NCBI GenBank assembly: GCA_046154185.1
Contig: JBJXGE010000086.1
Span: 1-24,862, forward strand
Direction: 5' to 3'
Source: JBJXGE01 sp046154185
GTDB lineage: Bacteria > Planctomycetota > UBA8108 > UBA1146 > JAJFFE01
DNA: 24,862 nt
Of the stretch, positions 1 through 7,484 are shown in pieces (the stretch's first letter is position 1; every line of letters begins with the position of its first letter). The notes under the pieces were generated by a model. The model searched no databases and had not been told where the DNA came from. It saw only the letters and a program-made list of their open reading frames with translations. The translations under genes and the position numbers were made by a program.

Positions 1-172
1 GCGAGCGACCGAGCGAAACCGGAGGCGACCTGCCTGGTCGTTGAGGATTTCGCGACGGAGGAGCGAGCAAGAGTGACCCGAGGCTGCCCGGACAAAGAGG
101 GTCAAAGTTGCCTGACACGGCACTAGCAGTGAAGCGCGCCGGCAGAGCGCGCAAGAGCGAAAGGACCGCGGC
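1..172. other. Upstream flank, possible end of a preceding gene
   Basis: No gene can be recognised here. On the + strand all three frames are open from the window edge and then close: at 42-44 (TGA), 73-75 (TGA) and 124-126 (TAG). One of them may be the 3' end of an upstream gene, but the 13 to 41 residues available match nothing I know. The only functional element seen is AAAGGA around 160-165, a plausible ribosome binding site for the coaD GTG start. No promoter with a good -35/-10 pair was found, so coaD may be part of a longer operon. Confidence 0.4.
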
Positions 173-667
173 GTGCGCAAAGCGATTTATCCTGGTACGT
201 TCGATCCGCCGCATCTCGGTCATCTGGACTTGATCGCGCGCGGCTTGAATCTCGTCGACGAGTTAGTGGTCGCGGTCGCCGTCAACCGGGAAAAACAGTC
301 GTTGTTTACTCAAGACGAACGCGTGGGATTGCTCGAGACTTGCACGCACGGCTTGAAAGGTGTCCGCGTCGTCGCGTTTACTGGACTCGTCGTCGAGCTT
401 CTCAAACGCGAAGGTGCAAGCTTCATGTTGCGCGGCATCCGCACGTTTTCCGATTTTGAAGCGGAGTTGGGGATGGCATTGACCAATCGCCAGCTCGCGC
501 GCGGCTACAACGCCGAGACTCTGTTCGTGTTGCCGACACTCGAGTACTCGCACTACTCGTCGCGGCGCGTGAAGGAAGTCGCCGGCTTCGGCGGCGCCGT
601 CGGCGAGTTTTTGCCGGCGCCGATTCGGGAAGCGGTGGAGGCGCGGCTCAAACTGCAACGGCGATAG
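173..667 (+). CDS. coaD: Phosphopantetheine adenylyltransferase
   Basis: CoaD transfers AMP from ATP to 4'-phosphopantetheine to give dephospho-CoA, the penultimate cytoplasmic step of CoA synthesis. The 164 residues match the usual family length of about 160. The N-terminal nucleotidyltransferase signature is clear: YPGTFDP at 6-12 followed by HLGH at 14-17, the T/HxGH motif that binds the ATP phosphates. RGIR at 87-90 corresponds to the substrate-binding RGLR of E. coli CoaD. YSSRRVKEV at 128-136 is the ISSSxVKEV-like motif near the C-terminus. The start is GTG at 173, because the conserved strand begins at residue 4 and AAAGGA lies just upstream. The next gene begins 17 bp downstream, so the two are probably co-transcribed. 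The function is secure; no irregularity is seen. Confidence 0.96.
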   Translation: MRKAIYPGTFDPPHLGHLDLIARGLNLVDELVVAVAVNREKQSLFTQDERVGLLETCTHGLKGVRVVAFTGLVVELLKREGASFMLRGIRTFSDFEAELGMALTNRQLARGYNAETLFVLPTLEYSHYSSRRVKEVAGFGGAVGEFLPAPIREAVEARLKLQRR

Positions 668-683
668 GAGCGGAAGGAAACAA

Positions 684-1091
684 ATGACGCAACGGAGCTC
701 ACGCCCCGTCATTGTTGCGACGCGTGGCGCGCCGCAGGCGATCGGGCCGTATTCGCAGGCAGTGGCGAGTGGCGGTGTCGTCTATTTGTCGGGACAGATC
801 GGACTTGATCCCGTGACGGGTCAACTCGTCGCGGGCGGTGTCGAAGCGGAGGCGCGACGCGCGCTCGACAATTTATGCGCCGTCTTGCAAGCGGCCGGTT
901 CGGCGCCGGCCGCCGTCCTGCGCACCACCGTTTTTCTGCGCGACATGAGCGACTTCGCGAAGGTCAATGCGATCTATGCCACTGTGTTTGCGACGGAACC
1001 GCCGGCGCGCTCGACGGTCGCCGTCAAAGAACTTCCGCGCGGCGCGGCGGTCGAGATCGATGCGATCGCGTTGGTCCTGGAGCAAAAATGA
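684..1091 (+). CDS. ridA: RidA/YjgF/YER057c/UK114 family enamine/imine deaminase
   Basis: Rid proteins are small trimeric cytoplasmic enzymes. The RidA subgroup hydrolyses reactive 2-aminoacrylate-type enamines and imines released by PLP enzymes. The 135 residues are near the family norm of about 128. Visible signatures are the GPYSQAV block (21-27), LSGQIGLDP (36-44), and PPARSTVAVKELPRGAAVEID (from 107). Arg109 corresponds to the substrate-carboxylate Arg105 of RidA, and Glu124 sits in the VEID motif near the active site. Both residues favour the catalytic RidA subgroup over the Rid subgroups that lack the arginine. The ATG at 684 is preceded by GGAAGGA. It lies between coaD (17 bp upstream) and the ABC ATPase pair (37 bp downstream), which suggests one transcript but not a shared pathway. 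The family is very clear; the exact physiological substrate is inferred. Confidence 0.93.
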   Translation: MTQRSSRPVIVATRGAPQAIGPYSQAVASGGVVYLSGQIGLDPVTGQLVAGGVEAEARRALDNLCAVLQAAGSAPAAVLRTTVFLRDMSDFAKVNAIYATVFATEPPARSTVAVKELPRGAAVEIDAIALVLEQK

Positions 1092-1128
1092 TTTGGCGTT
1101 GCGGCGTCGCGAGACAGCGGTTGAGCGC

Positions 1129-2208
1129 ATGGTGACAGTCTCGAAACCACCCGATTCCCCGAACGACTCCCCGAGCGTCCCGCCGCCACTCGCGCCGCTT
1201 TTGGAAGTGCGCGAATTGCGCACTTACTTTCGCACGTCGCAGGGGATCGCGCGGGCCGTCGATGGTGTGAGTTTCAGCATCCACGAGAGTCGCACGCTCG
1301 GCGTGGTTGGCGAGTCGGGTTGCGGAAAATCGGTGACGGCAATGTCCTGCTTGCGACTCGTGCCGGAGCCGCCCGGCGACATCGTGGGGGGCCAAGTGCT
1401 TTTTCAGGGTCGCGACCTGCTGCAACTCGCCGCCGCGGACTTGCGCCGCGTGCGCGGCAATCGCATCGCGGTCATCTTTCAAGAACCGATGACGAGTCTC
1501 AATCCGGTCTTTCGCGCGGGCGACCAAGTAGCCGAGTCGCTGCGCCTGCACCGGGGCGTCTCGCGAAAAGAAGCGCACGCAGTCGTGGTGGCTACCTTTA
1601 AGAAGGTGGGGATCTCAGATCCGGAGCTGCGCGCGAGGCAGTATCCGCATCAAATGTCGGGCGGCATGAAGCAGCGCGTGATGATCGCAATGGCGCTCGT
1701 GTGCAATCCGGCGCTCCTCATCGCCGACGAACCGACGACGGCGCTCGACGTCACGATTCAAGCGCAGATTCTGCAACTCCTCCGGCAACTGCAGCGCACC
1801 GAACGCATGGCGATGTTGCTTATCACTCACGACCTCGGCGTGATCGCGGAGATGGCCGACGACGTCGTCGTCATGTACGCCGGGAAGATCGTCGAGTCGG
1901 CGTCCGTTGTCGATTTATTCACGAATCCGCAACATCCCTACACGCTCGGTTTGTTTCGCTCGTTGCCACGCATGGGACGGCGCAAGACCGCGCTGCGCAC
2001 GATTGAAGGGGTCGTGCCGAACCCGCTCGATGCGCCGGGCGGCTGCAAATTTCGCGCGCGCTGCGAGTTCGCCACCGAAATCTGCGCGAGCGAAGAACCC
2101 GTACTGCGGCCGACTGGGATGTCGAATCACCGCGCGGCGTGTCACCATTTGGGCACTTTCAAAGTCGAGAGTTTCCTGCCGGCCCGGCTAGGAATCGCCG
2201 AACGATGA
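1129..2208 (+). CDS. Peptide/nickel-type ABC transporter ATPase, OppD/DppD family
   Basis: One of two cytoplasmic ATPases that normally power an OppBC/DppBC-type importer for oligopeptides, dipeptides or nickel. In this 359-residue reading the motifs are Walker A GESGCGKS (61-68), Q-loop Gln118, ABC signature MSGGMKQR (176-183), Walker B LLIADE (196-201) and H-loop His234. The C-terminal oligopeptide-type extension carries four cysteines (306, 312, 319, 338), the spacing seen in DppD/OppD proteins; in a mycobacterial homologue these bind an Fe-S cluster. The frame stays open upstream to 967, but that part lies over ridA in another frame, so ATG 1129 is chosen. Its ribosome binding site is weak. 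The stop overlaps the next ATG (ATGA at 2205-2208), indicating translational coupling. No permease or substrate-binding protein is present, so the substrate cannot be named. Confidence 0.92.
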   Translation: MVTVSKPPDSPNDSPSVPPPLAPLLEVRELRTYFRTSQGIARAVDGVSFSIHESRTLGVVGESGCGKSVTAMSCLRLVPEPPGDIVGGQVLFQGRDLLQLAAADLRRVRGNRIAVIFQEPMTSLNPVFRAGDQVAESLRLHRGVSRKEAHAVVVATFKKVGISDPELRARQYPHQMSGGMKQRVMIAMALVCNPALLIADEPTTALDVTIQAQILQLLRQLQRTERMAMLLITHDLGVIAEMADDVVVMYAGKIVESASVVDLFTNPQHPYTLGLFRSLPRMGRRKTALRTIEGVVPNPLDAPGGCKFRARCEFATEICASEEPVLRPTGMSNHRAACHHLGTFKVESFLPARLGIAER

Positions 2209-3254
2209 CGCAACCTTCCAGCGCGAGAGTCTCGGCGTCGCCGACCGGCGCGGCCGCTAGCGAACCGCTACTCGTCGTCGAGCATCTCGTCACTCACTTC
2301 CCGATTCGCCAGGGGATCCTGAGTCGAGTCGTCGGGCATGTGCGCGCGGTGGACGATGTGTCGTTCACGATCGGCCGCCGCGAGACGGTCGGGTTGGTGG
2401 GGGAGTCGGGTTGCGGCAAGACCACGGTTGGACGTTCGATTCTGCGCTTAGTCGAGCCGAACAGCGGGCGCATTCGTTATCGGGGTCGCAACATTCTCGA
2501 ATTGCGGGGCGCGGAGCTGCGGGGGTTGCGTCGCCAGATTCAGATGATTTTTCAGGATCCATACGGCTCGCTGAATCCGCGCATGACCGTCGGCACGACC
2601 GTGCGTGAAGGCATGCGCATTCATCGTTTAGGTACCGCGCGCGAACAGCGCGAGCGCGCCCAATACTTGTTGCGTCGAGTGGGGCTCGATCCGCTTCGCG
2701 ATTTCGAACGCTATCCGCATGAGTTTTCCGGTGGGCAACGGCAACGGATTGGGATCGCGCGGGCGCTTTCGGTCGAGCCCGAATTCATCGTGTGCGATGA
2801 AGCCGTGAGCGCGCTCGATGTCTCCGTCCAGGCGCAGATACTCAACTTGCTGCTCGAGCTGCAGCAGGAGTTCGAGCTTTCGTATTTGTTTATCGCGCAC
2901 GACTTGTCGGTCGTGGAGCACTTGAGCGATCGCGTGCTCGTCATGTACTTGGGAAAAATCGTCGAGGAGGCGCGCGCCGAAGATCTCTATCGCGGCCCGC
3001 GCCATCCCTACACGCGCGCGCTCTTGGCGGCGGTGCCGAATCCCGACCCGCGCGAACGCCAGGATCGACCGCTCCTCGAGGACGACGTGCCCTCGCCGAT
3101 CAATCCGCCGTCGGGCTGCCGATTCCACACCCGCTGCTCGCAGGTGATGGCGCGTTGTCGAGTGGAGGCGCCGCGCCGCTTCGAAGCCGGTCCCGAGCAT
3201 TATTCTCACTGCTTTTTAGAAGACGACGCCGCCAACGACCGATCATCTCCGTAG
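2205..3254 (+). CDS. Peptide/nickel-type ABC transporter ATPase, OppF/DppF family
   Basis: Second ATPase of the pair, expected to dimerise with the preceding one beneath a two-subunit permease. The 349-residue protein has Walker A GESGCGKT (66-73), Q-loop Gln117 in FQDPYGSLNPRM, signature FSGGQRQR (174-181), Walker B FIVCDE (194-199) and H-loop His232. YGSLNPRM is typical of the OppF/DppF half. Cysteines 305, 311, 318 and 336 repeat the C-terminal four-cysteine pattern of the partner. The start at 2205 is preferred because it overlaps the previous stop (ATGA) and puts the conserved core about 20 residues in; an upstream ATG at 2139 would add 22 residues lying over the preceding gene. A perfect 8-bp GC hairpin begins at its stop codon. 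Family assignment is secure; substrate unknown. Confidence 0.92.
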   Translation: MTQPSSARVSASPTGAAASEPLLVVEHLVTHFPIRQGILSRVVGHVRAVDDVSFTIGRRETVGLVGESGCGKTTVGRSILRLVEPNSGRIRYRGRNILELRGAELRGLRRQIQMIFQDPYGSLNPRMTVGTTVREGMRIHRLGTAREQRERAQYLLRRVGLDPLRDFERYPHEFSGGQRQRIGIARALSVEPEFIVCDEAVSALDVSVQAQILNLLLELQQEFELSYLFIAHDLSVVEHLSDRVLVMYLGKIVEEARAEDLYRGPRHPYTRALLAAVPNPDPRERQDRPLLEDDVPSPINPPSGCRFHTRCSQVMARCRVEAPRRFEAGPEHYSHCFLEDDAANDRSSP

Positions 3255-3273
3255 GCGCCGCGCGGGCGGCGCC
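3254..3273 (+). terminator. GC-rich hairpin at end of the ABC ATPase gene, possible terminator
   Basis: GGCGCCGC (3254-3261) and GCGGCGCC (3266-3273) form a perfect 8-bp stem with a 4-nt loop, beginning at the last base of the OppF-family stop codon. The following GTCTGTTGGTTG is only moderately T-rich, so this is not a classical intrinsic terminator. It may be a partial terminator or a 3'-end stabilising structure separating the ATPase genes from the aminotransferase. Confidence 0.4.
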
Positions 3274-3313
3274 GTCTGTTGGTTGCGGAGGGGCATCGCG
3301 GAGGAGGCGTATC

Positions 3314-4453
3314 ATGAATGCGAGCGGTGTCTCTCCACTCGAGTCGCGCTCCATTCCACATTCGCGCCCCACGTCGACGCCCGCTGCCGAGCGCGCGATT
3401 GCCGCGGTTCTGCAATCCGGTCAGCACGCGGGCGGTCGCGTGCGGGAGGAGTTCGTCGGCGCACTCACGCAACGACTGGGTGTCGAGCACGGCGTCGCGA
3501 CGCAGTCCGGATCTGCAGCGCTTCATCTTGCGCTCCTCGCGCTTGGCGCGCGTCCGGGCACGCGCGTGGTCGTGCCGAGTTACGTGTGTGGAGCCGTGCT
3601 CAATTGTGTGGTTGCCACCGGCGCCAAGCCGCTCGTCGCCGATATCGACGCGGAACACTTCGGACTCAACGCCGCCTCGGTGCGGCGCGCCATCGCGCGT
3701 GAGCCGCTCAGCGAACGCGATGTCGTCTGCGCGGTGGTCGTCCATGCGATGGGATCACCAGCGCCGCTCCACGAATGGGACCTCGATTTTCCGGTGATAG
3801 AGGACTGCGCGATGGCGCTCGGCGCGCGACTCGCCGGCCGCGAGGTCGGCGCGCGCGGCGCGCTCGCCGTCTTTTCGTTCTACGCGACGAAGATGATTTC
3901 GTGCGGTCAAGGCGGGATGGCGGTCACCAACGACGCGGCGCTGGCGGAGAAATTGCGCGATCTCATCCGCTACGACAATCGCGCCGAGTGGCGACCGAGT
4001 TGGAACTATCCGCTGGCGGATTTGAACGCCGCGCTCGGACTCGCGCAATTGCGCTGTCTCGACGCGTTCCTTTCGCGTCGGCAGGCGATTGCCGACCGGT
4101 ATCTGGCGGTCTGCGAGCGCCTCGGAGTGACGACGCAAGGCGTTGTGCCCGGCGCGACCCCCAACAACTATCGGTTCGTCGTGCGCGTCGAAGCGCCCGC
4201 CGCGCTCGCGGCGGAATTCGCGGCCGATGGCATCGAAGCGAAGGCGCCGGTCTTTCTGCCACTCCATCGCTATCTCCATTTCGCACGCGCGGACTTTCCT
4301 GCGACCGAGCGCGTCTACGAAAGCGCCTTGAGTCTGCCGATCTATCCGTCGCTGACGGATGCCCAGGTCACGCGCGTTTGCGATGCGCTGACCCGCGCCC
4401 TCGATCGCGTTCGCGCACCGCTTGCTGCGGGTCGCGCTCGCCATCTCGAATAG
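3314..4453 (+). CDS. DegT/DnrJ/EryC1/StrS-family PLP-dependent aminotransferase
   Basis: A 379-residue fold-type I aminotransferase of the family that aminates keto-sugar nucleotides for lipopolysaccharide, S-layer glycan or antibiotic sugars. A few members are dehydratases or act on other substrates. TQSGSAALHLALLALG (63-78) is the cofactor phosphate-binding loop. Asp164 in VIEDCAMALG is the residue that pairs with the pyridine nitrogen. Lys193 in FSFYATKMISCGQGG is the Schiff-base lysine in the usual family context. Its presence supports an aminotransferase rather than a dehydratase. The ATG at 3314 has GGAGG about 7 bp upstream; the frame is open further upstream but would run into the ATPase gene. 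No nucleotidyltransferase, sugar dehydratase or glycosyltransferase adjoins it, so the substrate cannot be deduced. Confidence 0.88.
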   Translation: MNASGVSPLESRSIPHSRPTSTPAAERAIAAVLQSGQHAGGRVREEFVGALTQRLGVEHGVATQSGSAALHLALLALGARPGTRVVVPSYVCGAVLNCVVATGAKPLVADIDAEHFGLNAASVRRAIAREPLSERDVVCAVVVHAMGSPAPLHEWDLDFPVIEDCAMALGARLAGREVGARGALAVFSFYATKMISCGQGGMAVTNDAALAEKLRDLIRYDNRAEWRPSWNYPLADLNAALGLAQLRCLDAFLSRRQAIADRYLAVCERLGVTTQGVVPGATPNNYRFVVRVEAPAALAAEFAADGIEAKAPVFLPLHRYLHFARADFPATERVYESALSLPIYPSLTDAQVTRVCDALTRALDRVRAPLAAGRARHLE

Positions 4454-4466
4454 CCGCGCCTATACT
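4438..4466 (+). promoter_or_regulatory. Candidate sigma70-type promoter upstream of mtaB
   Basis: TCGCCA (4438-4443, four of six matches to TTGACA) lies 17 bp before TATACT (4461-4466, five of six matches to TATAAT). The -35 box is inside the last codons of the aminotransferase gene. Transcription would start near 4473, about 60 bp before the mtaB ATG. The -10 sits inside a 5-bp inverted repeat (CCGCG...CGCGG). Confidence 0.4.
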
Positions 4467-4531
4467 CGCGGTCCCTAGTTTGCGTCGCGTCGACGAAAAC
4501 TGGCGGTCGAGTCGTCGTGGGGGCGCATGCT

Positions 4532-5836
4532 ATGAGCAAGAGTTGTTCGTTCGTGACCTTCGGTTGCAAGATCAATCAATATGACACGCAAGCCATCCGC
4601 GAGACGGTGCTCGATCTCGGCTATGTGGAGGTCGCCGACGGCGCAGCGGCGGATCTCTACATCGTGAATTCGTGCACGGTCACGGAGCACGCCGGCGATA
4701 AAGGAGTCGCCGCCGTGCGGCGTCTCCGGGCGCGCTCGCCGACTTCAAAGATACTTGTGACGGGGTGTTTGTCGCCGGAGGATCGCGCGCAGCTCAAGAC
4801 CGTTCCTGGGGTCGAGCATGTCGTCGGCAACGAGGACAAGGATCAAATTCCCGCGTTGCTGATGGGCGCCGAATTTGTTCCGAGTAAAGTGCGCCGTTCG
4901 CGCCGAATCTTCAACCTCCGCGCATCCCGTTTCGAAGGGCGCACCCGCGCATTTTTGAAAGTGCACGATGGCTGCGATGATTTTTGCAGCTATTGCATCA
5001 TTCCGATGGTGCGCGGCAAATCGCAGAGTCGCCCGATCCAAGACGTGCTGGCGGAAGCCCGGCGATTTGCCGCCGCCGGCTATCAGGAATTGGTGATCAC
5101 CGGAATTCACTTGCGGCGCTACGGGCAGGATTTAGGGCTCGAACGCGGCTTGGTCGAGTTGCTCGCCGCGCTCCGAGCGATTCCCGGGATCGAGCGAGTG
5201 CGGCTGTCATCGATCGGGATTCGTGCGTTCACGGCCGAGTTCTTGGCGTTGTTCGCGAGCGATCCCGGCTTGTGCCCGTTCTTTCATATCCCGCTGCAGA
5301 GTGGCGCTAACACGGTCCTCGAGCGCATGCGACGCGAGTACACTGCGGAGTTTTTTCTCGGGCAGCTCGATCGCATCCGTGCGGCACTGCCGCGCGCCGT
5401 CATCGCAACCGATCTCATGGTCGGGTTTCCGGGCGAGACGGAAAGCGAATTCGCGGAATCGATCGCGGTTTGTCGATCGGCACGTTTCGCGTTTCTCCAT
5501 CTGTTTCCGTATAGCCGAAGGAGCGGCACGAAGGCGGTGCAGCTCAGCGATCACGTCACGCCGGAAGTGAAAATGGCCCGCATGGCGTGCGGGCGCACCG
5601 TCGAAGCCGAGCTGTTCGCGCGCGATGCGGAACGCTGGATGGGCACGAATGTGCGTGTGCTCGTCGAACATCACGTGGGTCGCGCCGAAGGCTTGAGCCG
5701 TGAAGGCCATCGCGTCGAATTGACGGTGCCGAGCGCTGGGGTTGCGCCGAATCGGGAACTCGAGGTTCGCATTCACGGCCGCCGCGATCGGCTTTTGCTT
5801 GGCACGTGCGTCGGCGCCGACGAGGCAAAACTGTGA
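4532..5836 (+). CDS. mtaB: tRNA (N6-threonylcarbamoyladenosine(37)-C2)-methylthiotransferase MtaB
   Basis: A radical-SAM methylthiotransferase that converts t6A37 to ms2t6A37 in tRNAs reading ANN codons, using two [4Fe-4S] clusters. The 434-residue protein has the UPF0004 N-terminal domain with cluster cysteines 12 (FGCKINQYDTQA), 48 (NSCTVTEHAGDK) and 79 (VTGCLSPE). The radical-SAM motif C148-x3-C152-x2-C155 lies within GCDDFCSYCIIPMVRGKSQS. PLQSGAN, DLMVGFPGET and FPYSRRSGTKA follow, then a C-terminal TRAM-like RNA-binding segment. GCKxNQYD and CTVTxxAxxK point to the MtaB branch rather than MiaB or RimO. ATG 4532 is preferred over GTG 4517 because the family begins just before the first cysteine. 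Its stop overlaps the GTG of the next gene. Confidence 0.93.
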   Translation: MSKSCSFVTFGCKINQYDTQAIRETVLDLGYVEVADGAAADLYIVNSCTVTEHAGDKGVAAVRRLRARSPTSKILVTGCLSPEDRAQLKTVPGVEHVVGNEDKDQIPALLMGAEFVPSKVRRSRRIFNLRASRFEGRTRAFLKVHDGCDDFCSYCIIPMVRGKSQSRPIQDVLAEARRFAAAGYQELVITGIHLRRYGQDLGLERGLVELLAALRAIPGIERVRLSSIGIRAFTAEFLALFASDPGLCPFFHIPLQSGANTVLERMRREYTAEFFLGQLDRIRAALPRAVIATDLMVGFPGETESEFAESIAVCRSARFAFLHLFPYSRRSGTKAVQLSDHVTPEVKMARMACGRTVEAELFARDAERWMGTNVRVLVEHHVGRAEGLSREGHRVELTVPSAGVAPNRELEVRIHGRRDRLLLGTCVGADEAKL

Positions 5837-6609
5837 GCGGCGAGCGTCCGGAATTCAGCACGCGCGACGCGACGGTTCGCGCGCATCTCGAGGGACTGCG
5901 AACGTGGGGGCTCACGCGAATCGCGAGACTTCGCGTCGAGAAAGCGGCGGGGGATACGACTCGCATCTTGGCCGCGAACAGGGCCGCGAACGAGGTCGGG
6001 AACGAGGTCGGGGCGCCGACCGTGCGACCGCCGCCGAAGCAAGACGTAGGAGCAGAACTGGCGAAATGCGCCGCGGAAGTCGCCGCGTGCACGACCTGCC
6101 GACTTTGCGAGACGCGTACGCGAACGGTGTTCAGCGCCGGGAGTGCGACTGCCCGCTTGATGTTTGTCGGCGAAGCGCCCGGACACGAAGAGGACCTACG
6201 GGGCGAGCCGTTCGTCGGCGCTGCTGGGCAACTCCTCGATCGGATGATCGGGGCGCTCGGTTTGACGCGCGCCGAAGTCTACATTGCCAACGTGTTGAAG
6301 TGTCGACCACCGCAGAATCGCGATCCGTTGCCGGAAGAGGTCCAAAGCTGCGCGCCGTTTCTCAAGCGACAAATCTCGCTCGTCAATCCAGAAGTCATCG
6401 TCGCATTGGGAAAACCGGCGGCGCACTTCCTTTTGGGTGGCACGCAGGCGCTCGGTCGTTTGCGCGGCCGCGAACATTCGTACCGCGATATTCCCGTCGT
6501 GGTGACGTGGCATCCGGCTTACTTGCTGCGCGCGCCGGAACACAAACGCGAGACGTGGCAGGATCTTCAGTTTGTCATTCAGAGACTTGGTCTCACGCCG
6601 AAAGTATGA
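5833..6609 (+). CDS. Uracil-DNA glycosylase, family 4 (Fe-S type)
   Basis: Excises uracil from DNA to start base-excision repair of deaminated cytosine. The 258-residue reading has four likely [4Fe-4S] ligands: Cys86 and Cys89 in CTTCRLCETRT, Cys157 in KCRPP, and Cys173 in QSCAPFL. This spacing is diagnostic of family 4. Motif 1 is GEAPGHEEDLRGEPFVG from residue 113, and motif 2 is TWHPAYLLR with His227. GTG 5833 is chosen because it overlaps the mtaB stop (GTGA), implying coupled translation; GTG 5806 is an alternative adding nine residues. Residues 1-70 are a low-conservation extension containing ANEVGNEVG, encoded by a 12-bp direct repeat around 5988-6012. Similar N-terminal tails occur in this family and may contact partners. 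Function is secure. Confidence 0.93.
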   Translation: MSGERPEFSTRDATVRAHLEGLRTWGLTRIARLRVEKAAGDTTRILAANRAANEVGNEVGAPTVRPPPKQDVGAELAKCAAEVAACTTCRLCETRTRTVFSAGSATARLMFVGEAPGHEEDLRGEPFVGAAGQLLDRMIGALGLTRAEVYIANVLKCRPPQNRDPLPEEVQSCAPFLKRQISLVNPEVIVALGKPAAHFLLGGTQALGRLRGREHSYRDIPVVVTWHPAYLLRAPEHKRETWQDLQFVIQRLGLTPKV

Positions 6610-6743
6610 CGTCGCCAAGTACTTTGCGCGCGATCGAAAGACGTCCTTCGGCTTCGTGCGTTGGCATCGATATCCAGTTCTTACGCGCGGAGTACACTGC
6701 CGGAGTCGGGTCCGAGCCGGTCATTGCGGCCCTCCTGGGCGTG

Positions 6744-6771
6744 TTGACAATCCCTTCGACCGACCTATACT
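6744..6771 (+). promoter_or_regulatory. Near-consensus sigma70 promoter upstream of the pilM cluster
   Basis: TTGACA (6744-6749, perfect -35) and TATACT (6766-6771, five of six matches) are separated by 16 bp. It is one of the two best promoter matches in the window. Transcription would begin near 6778. It lies 135 bp after the glycosylase stop and about 700 bp before the pilM start, with no gene in between. Confidence 0.7.
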
Positions 6772-7042
6772 TCAGCCGTTCTTGGCGTGCGATTGAGACT
6801 TAGATTCATGCAAAGAGTTTGGGGGCCGGCCGGCGAAAAATCGGACGTCGGCGGCATCCGACAAGAGTGTTCAGCGAGAGTGTCCAGCGATTGGCGAATG
6901 TGGGTCGCCACGCAGCAAGTGCGGAGATTCTTGCCAGACAAGAGCCCTGCAGCGGAATTGAAGGAGCCCGGTCCTGTGTCGTACTCGTCGATCGGGTGCG
7001 ATCGGGGAGTCGAAGCGGGAGTTTGACGACGCGAATTTCTTG

Positions 7043-7092
7043 GTGCTAGGAGCACTCGGGAATCTGAGCAGCTTGAGTGGTTTCGAGCTGTT
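7043..7092 (+). promoter_or_regulatory. Two adjacent stem-loops in the pilM leader
   Basis: GTGCT-AGG-AGCAC (7043-7055) is a 5-bp stem. AGCAGCTTGA (7067-7076) pairs with TCGAGCTGTT (7083-7092) as a 10-bp stem with two G-T pairs and a 6-nt loop. A run of five T at 7110-7114 follows about 17 nt later, too distant for a standard terminator. The arrangement could be a folded leader RNA or part of an attenuator. No class assigned. Confidence 0.35.
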
Positions 7093-7170
7093 GGGGACAG
7101 TTTCTCGGGTTTTTGTCTTCTGGTTTTGGACGAACGAATTCTCGGCGCTTGGGTGATGGTCGGATGCGCT

Positions 7171-7184
7171 GACGACTCGTCGTC
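7171..7184. promoter_or_regulatory. 14-bp inverted repeat GACGACtcGTCGTC
   Basis: Perfect 6-bp arms around a 2-bp centre, compatible with a dimeric regulator operator or a small RNA hairpin. It lies about 390 bp downstream of the predicted transcription start and 300 bp upstream of pilM. No adjacent regulator gene supports a specific protein. Confidence 0.25.
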
Positions 7185-7484
7185 TGAGAGAAGTTTGCGG
7201 CGCAGAAGCTTGCGCTCGGTTTGTCCGCAATGAGTCAACGCCACGCGAGCGGTCGGGGATAGACTGGCTCGGGCGATGGCTCAGCGACGCGCGATGAATG
7301 CAGCGAGGCGAGTGACTGCTGCGACTGCGATTCGTTGCGTCCGTCGACCCTTCCTCCGTCGTAGGCTTGCCCGGAAAAACAACGCATTGTCCGCCGAGCG
7401 CTGATTCCAGCAGACTGCAGGTTTGCCGTCTGCGATTTTCGCTGGCCGCTCCGCTGTCGTCGATCGTGCTGAAAGAGGAAGTTC

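Larger units (their letters stand above)
6610..7484. other. Long non-coding interval upstream of the pilM cluster
   Basis: About 875 bp without a convincing gene. Short open frames exist on both strands (for example + 6787-7026 and - 6765-7244), but they lack recognisable domains, consistent codon bias or ribosome binding sites. What can be supported is a near-consensus promoter at 6744-6771, two adjacent stem-loops at 7043-7055 and 7067-7092 followed by T5 at 7110-7114, and an inverted repeat at 7171-7184. If transcription from 6778 reaches pilM, the 5' leader is about 700 nt. Alternatively the promoter drives a separate small RNA. No known riboswitch, 6S, tmRNA, SRP or RNase P core motif was recognised. 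Confidence 0.55.

Noticed and set aside
967..1128. Upstream extension of the OppD-type gene
   Set aside because: Arg-rich extension overlapping ridA in another frame; conserved sequence begins only after ATG 1129.
3155..3313. Upstream extension of the aminotransferase frame
   Set aside because: It runs over the OppF-type gene and is Arg-rich; ATG 3314 has a good ribosome binding site.
5742..6803. 353-codon + frame across the mtaB end and glycosylase
   Set aside because: Arg-rich, repetitive translation with no motif; it overlaps two well-supported genes in another frame.
6787..7026. 79-codon + frame just after the strong promoter
   Set aside because: Tempting because of position, but it has no clear ribosome binding site, no recognised domain and mixed codon usage; kept as leader.
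6765..7244. 159-codon - frame in the pilM leader
   Set aside because: Ser/Arg/Pro-rich low-information translation, no start signal; judged non-coding.
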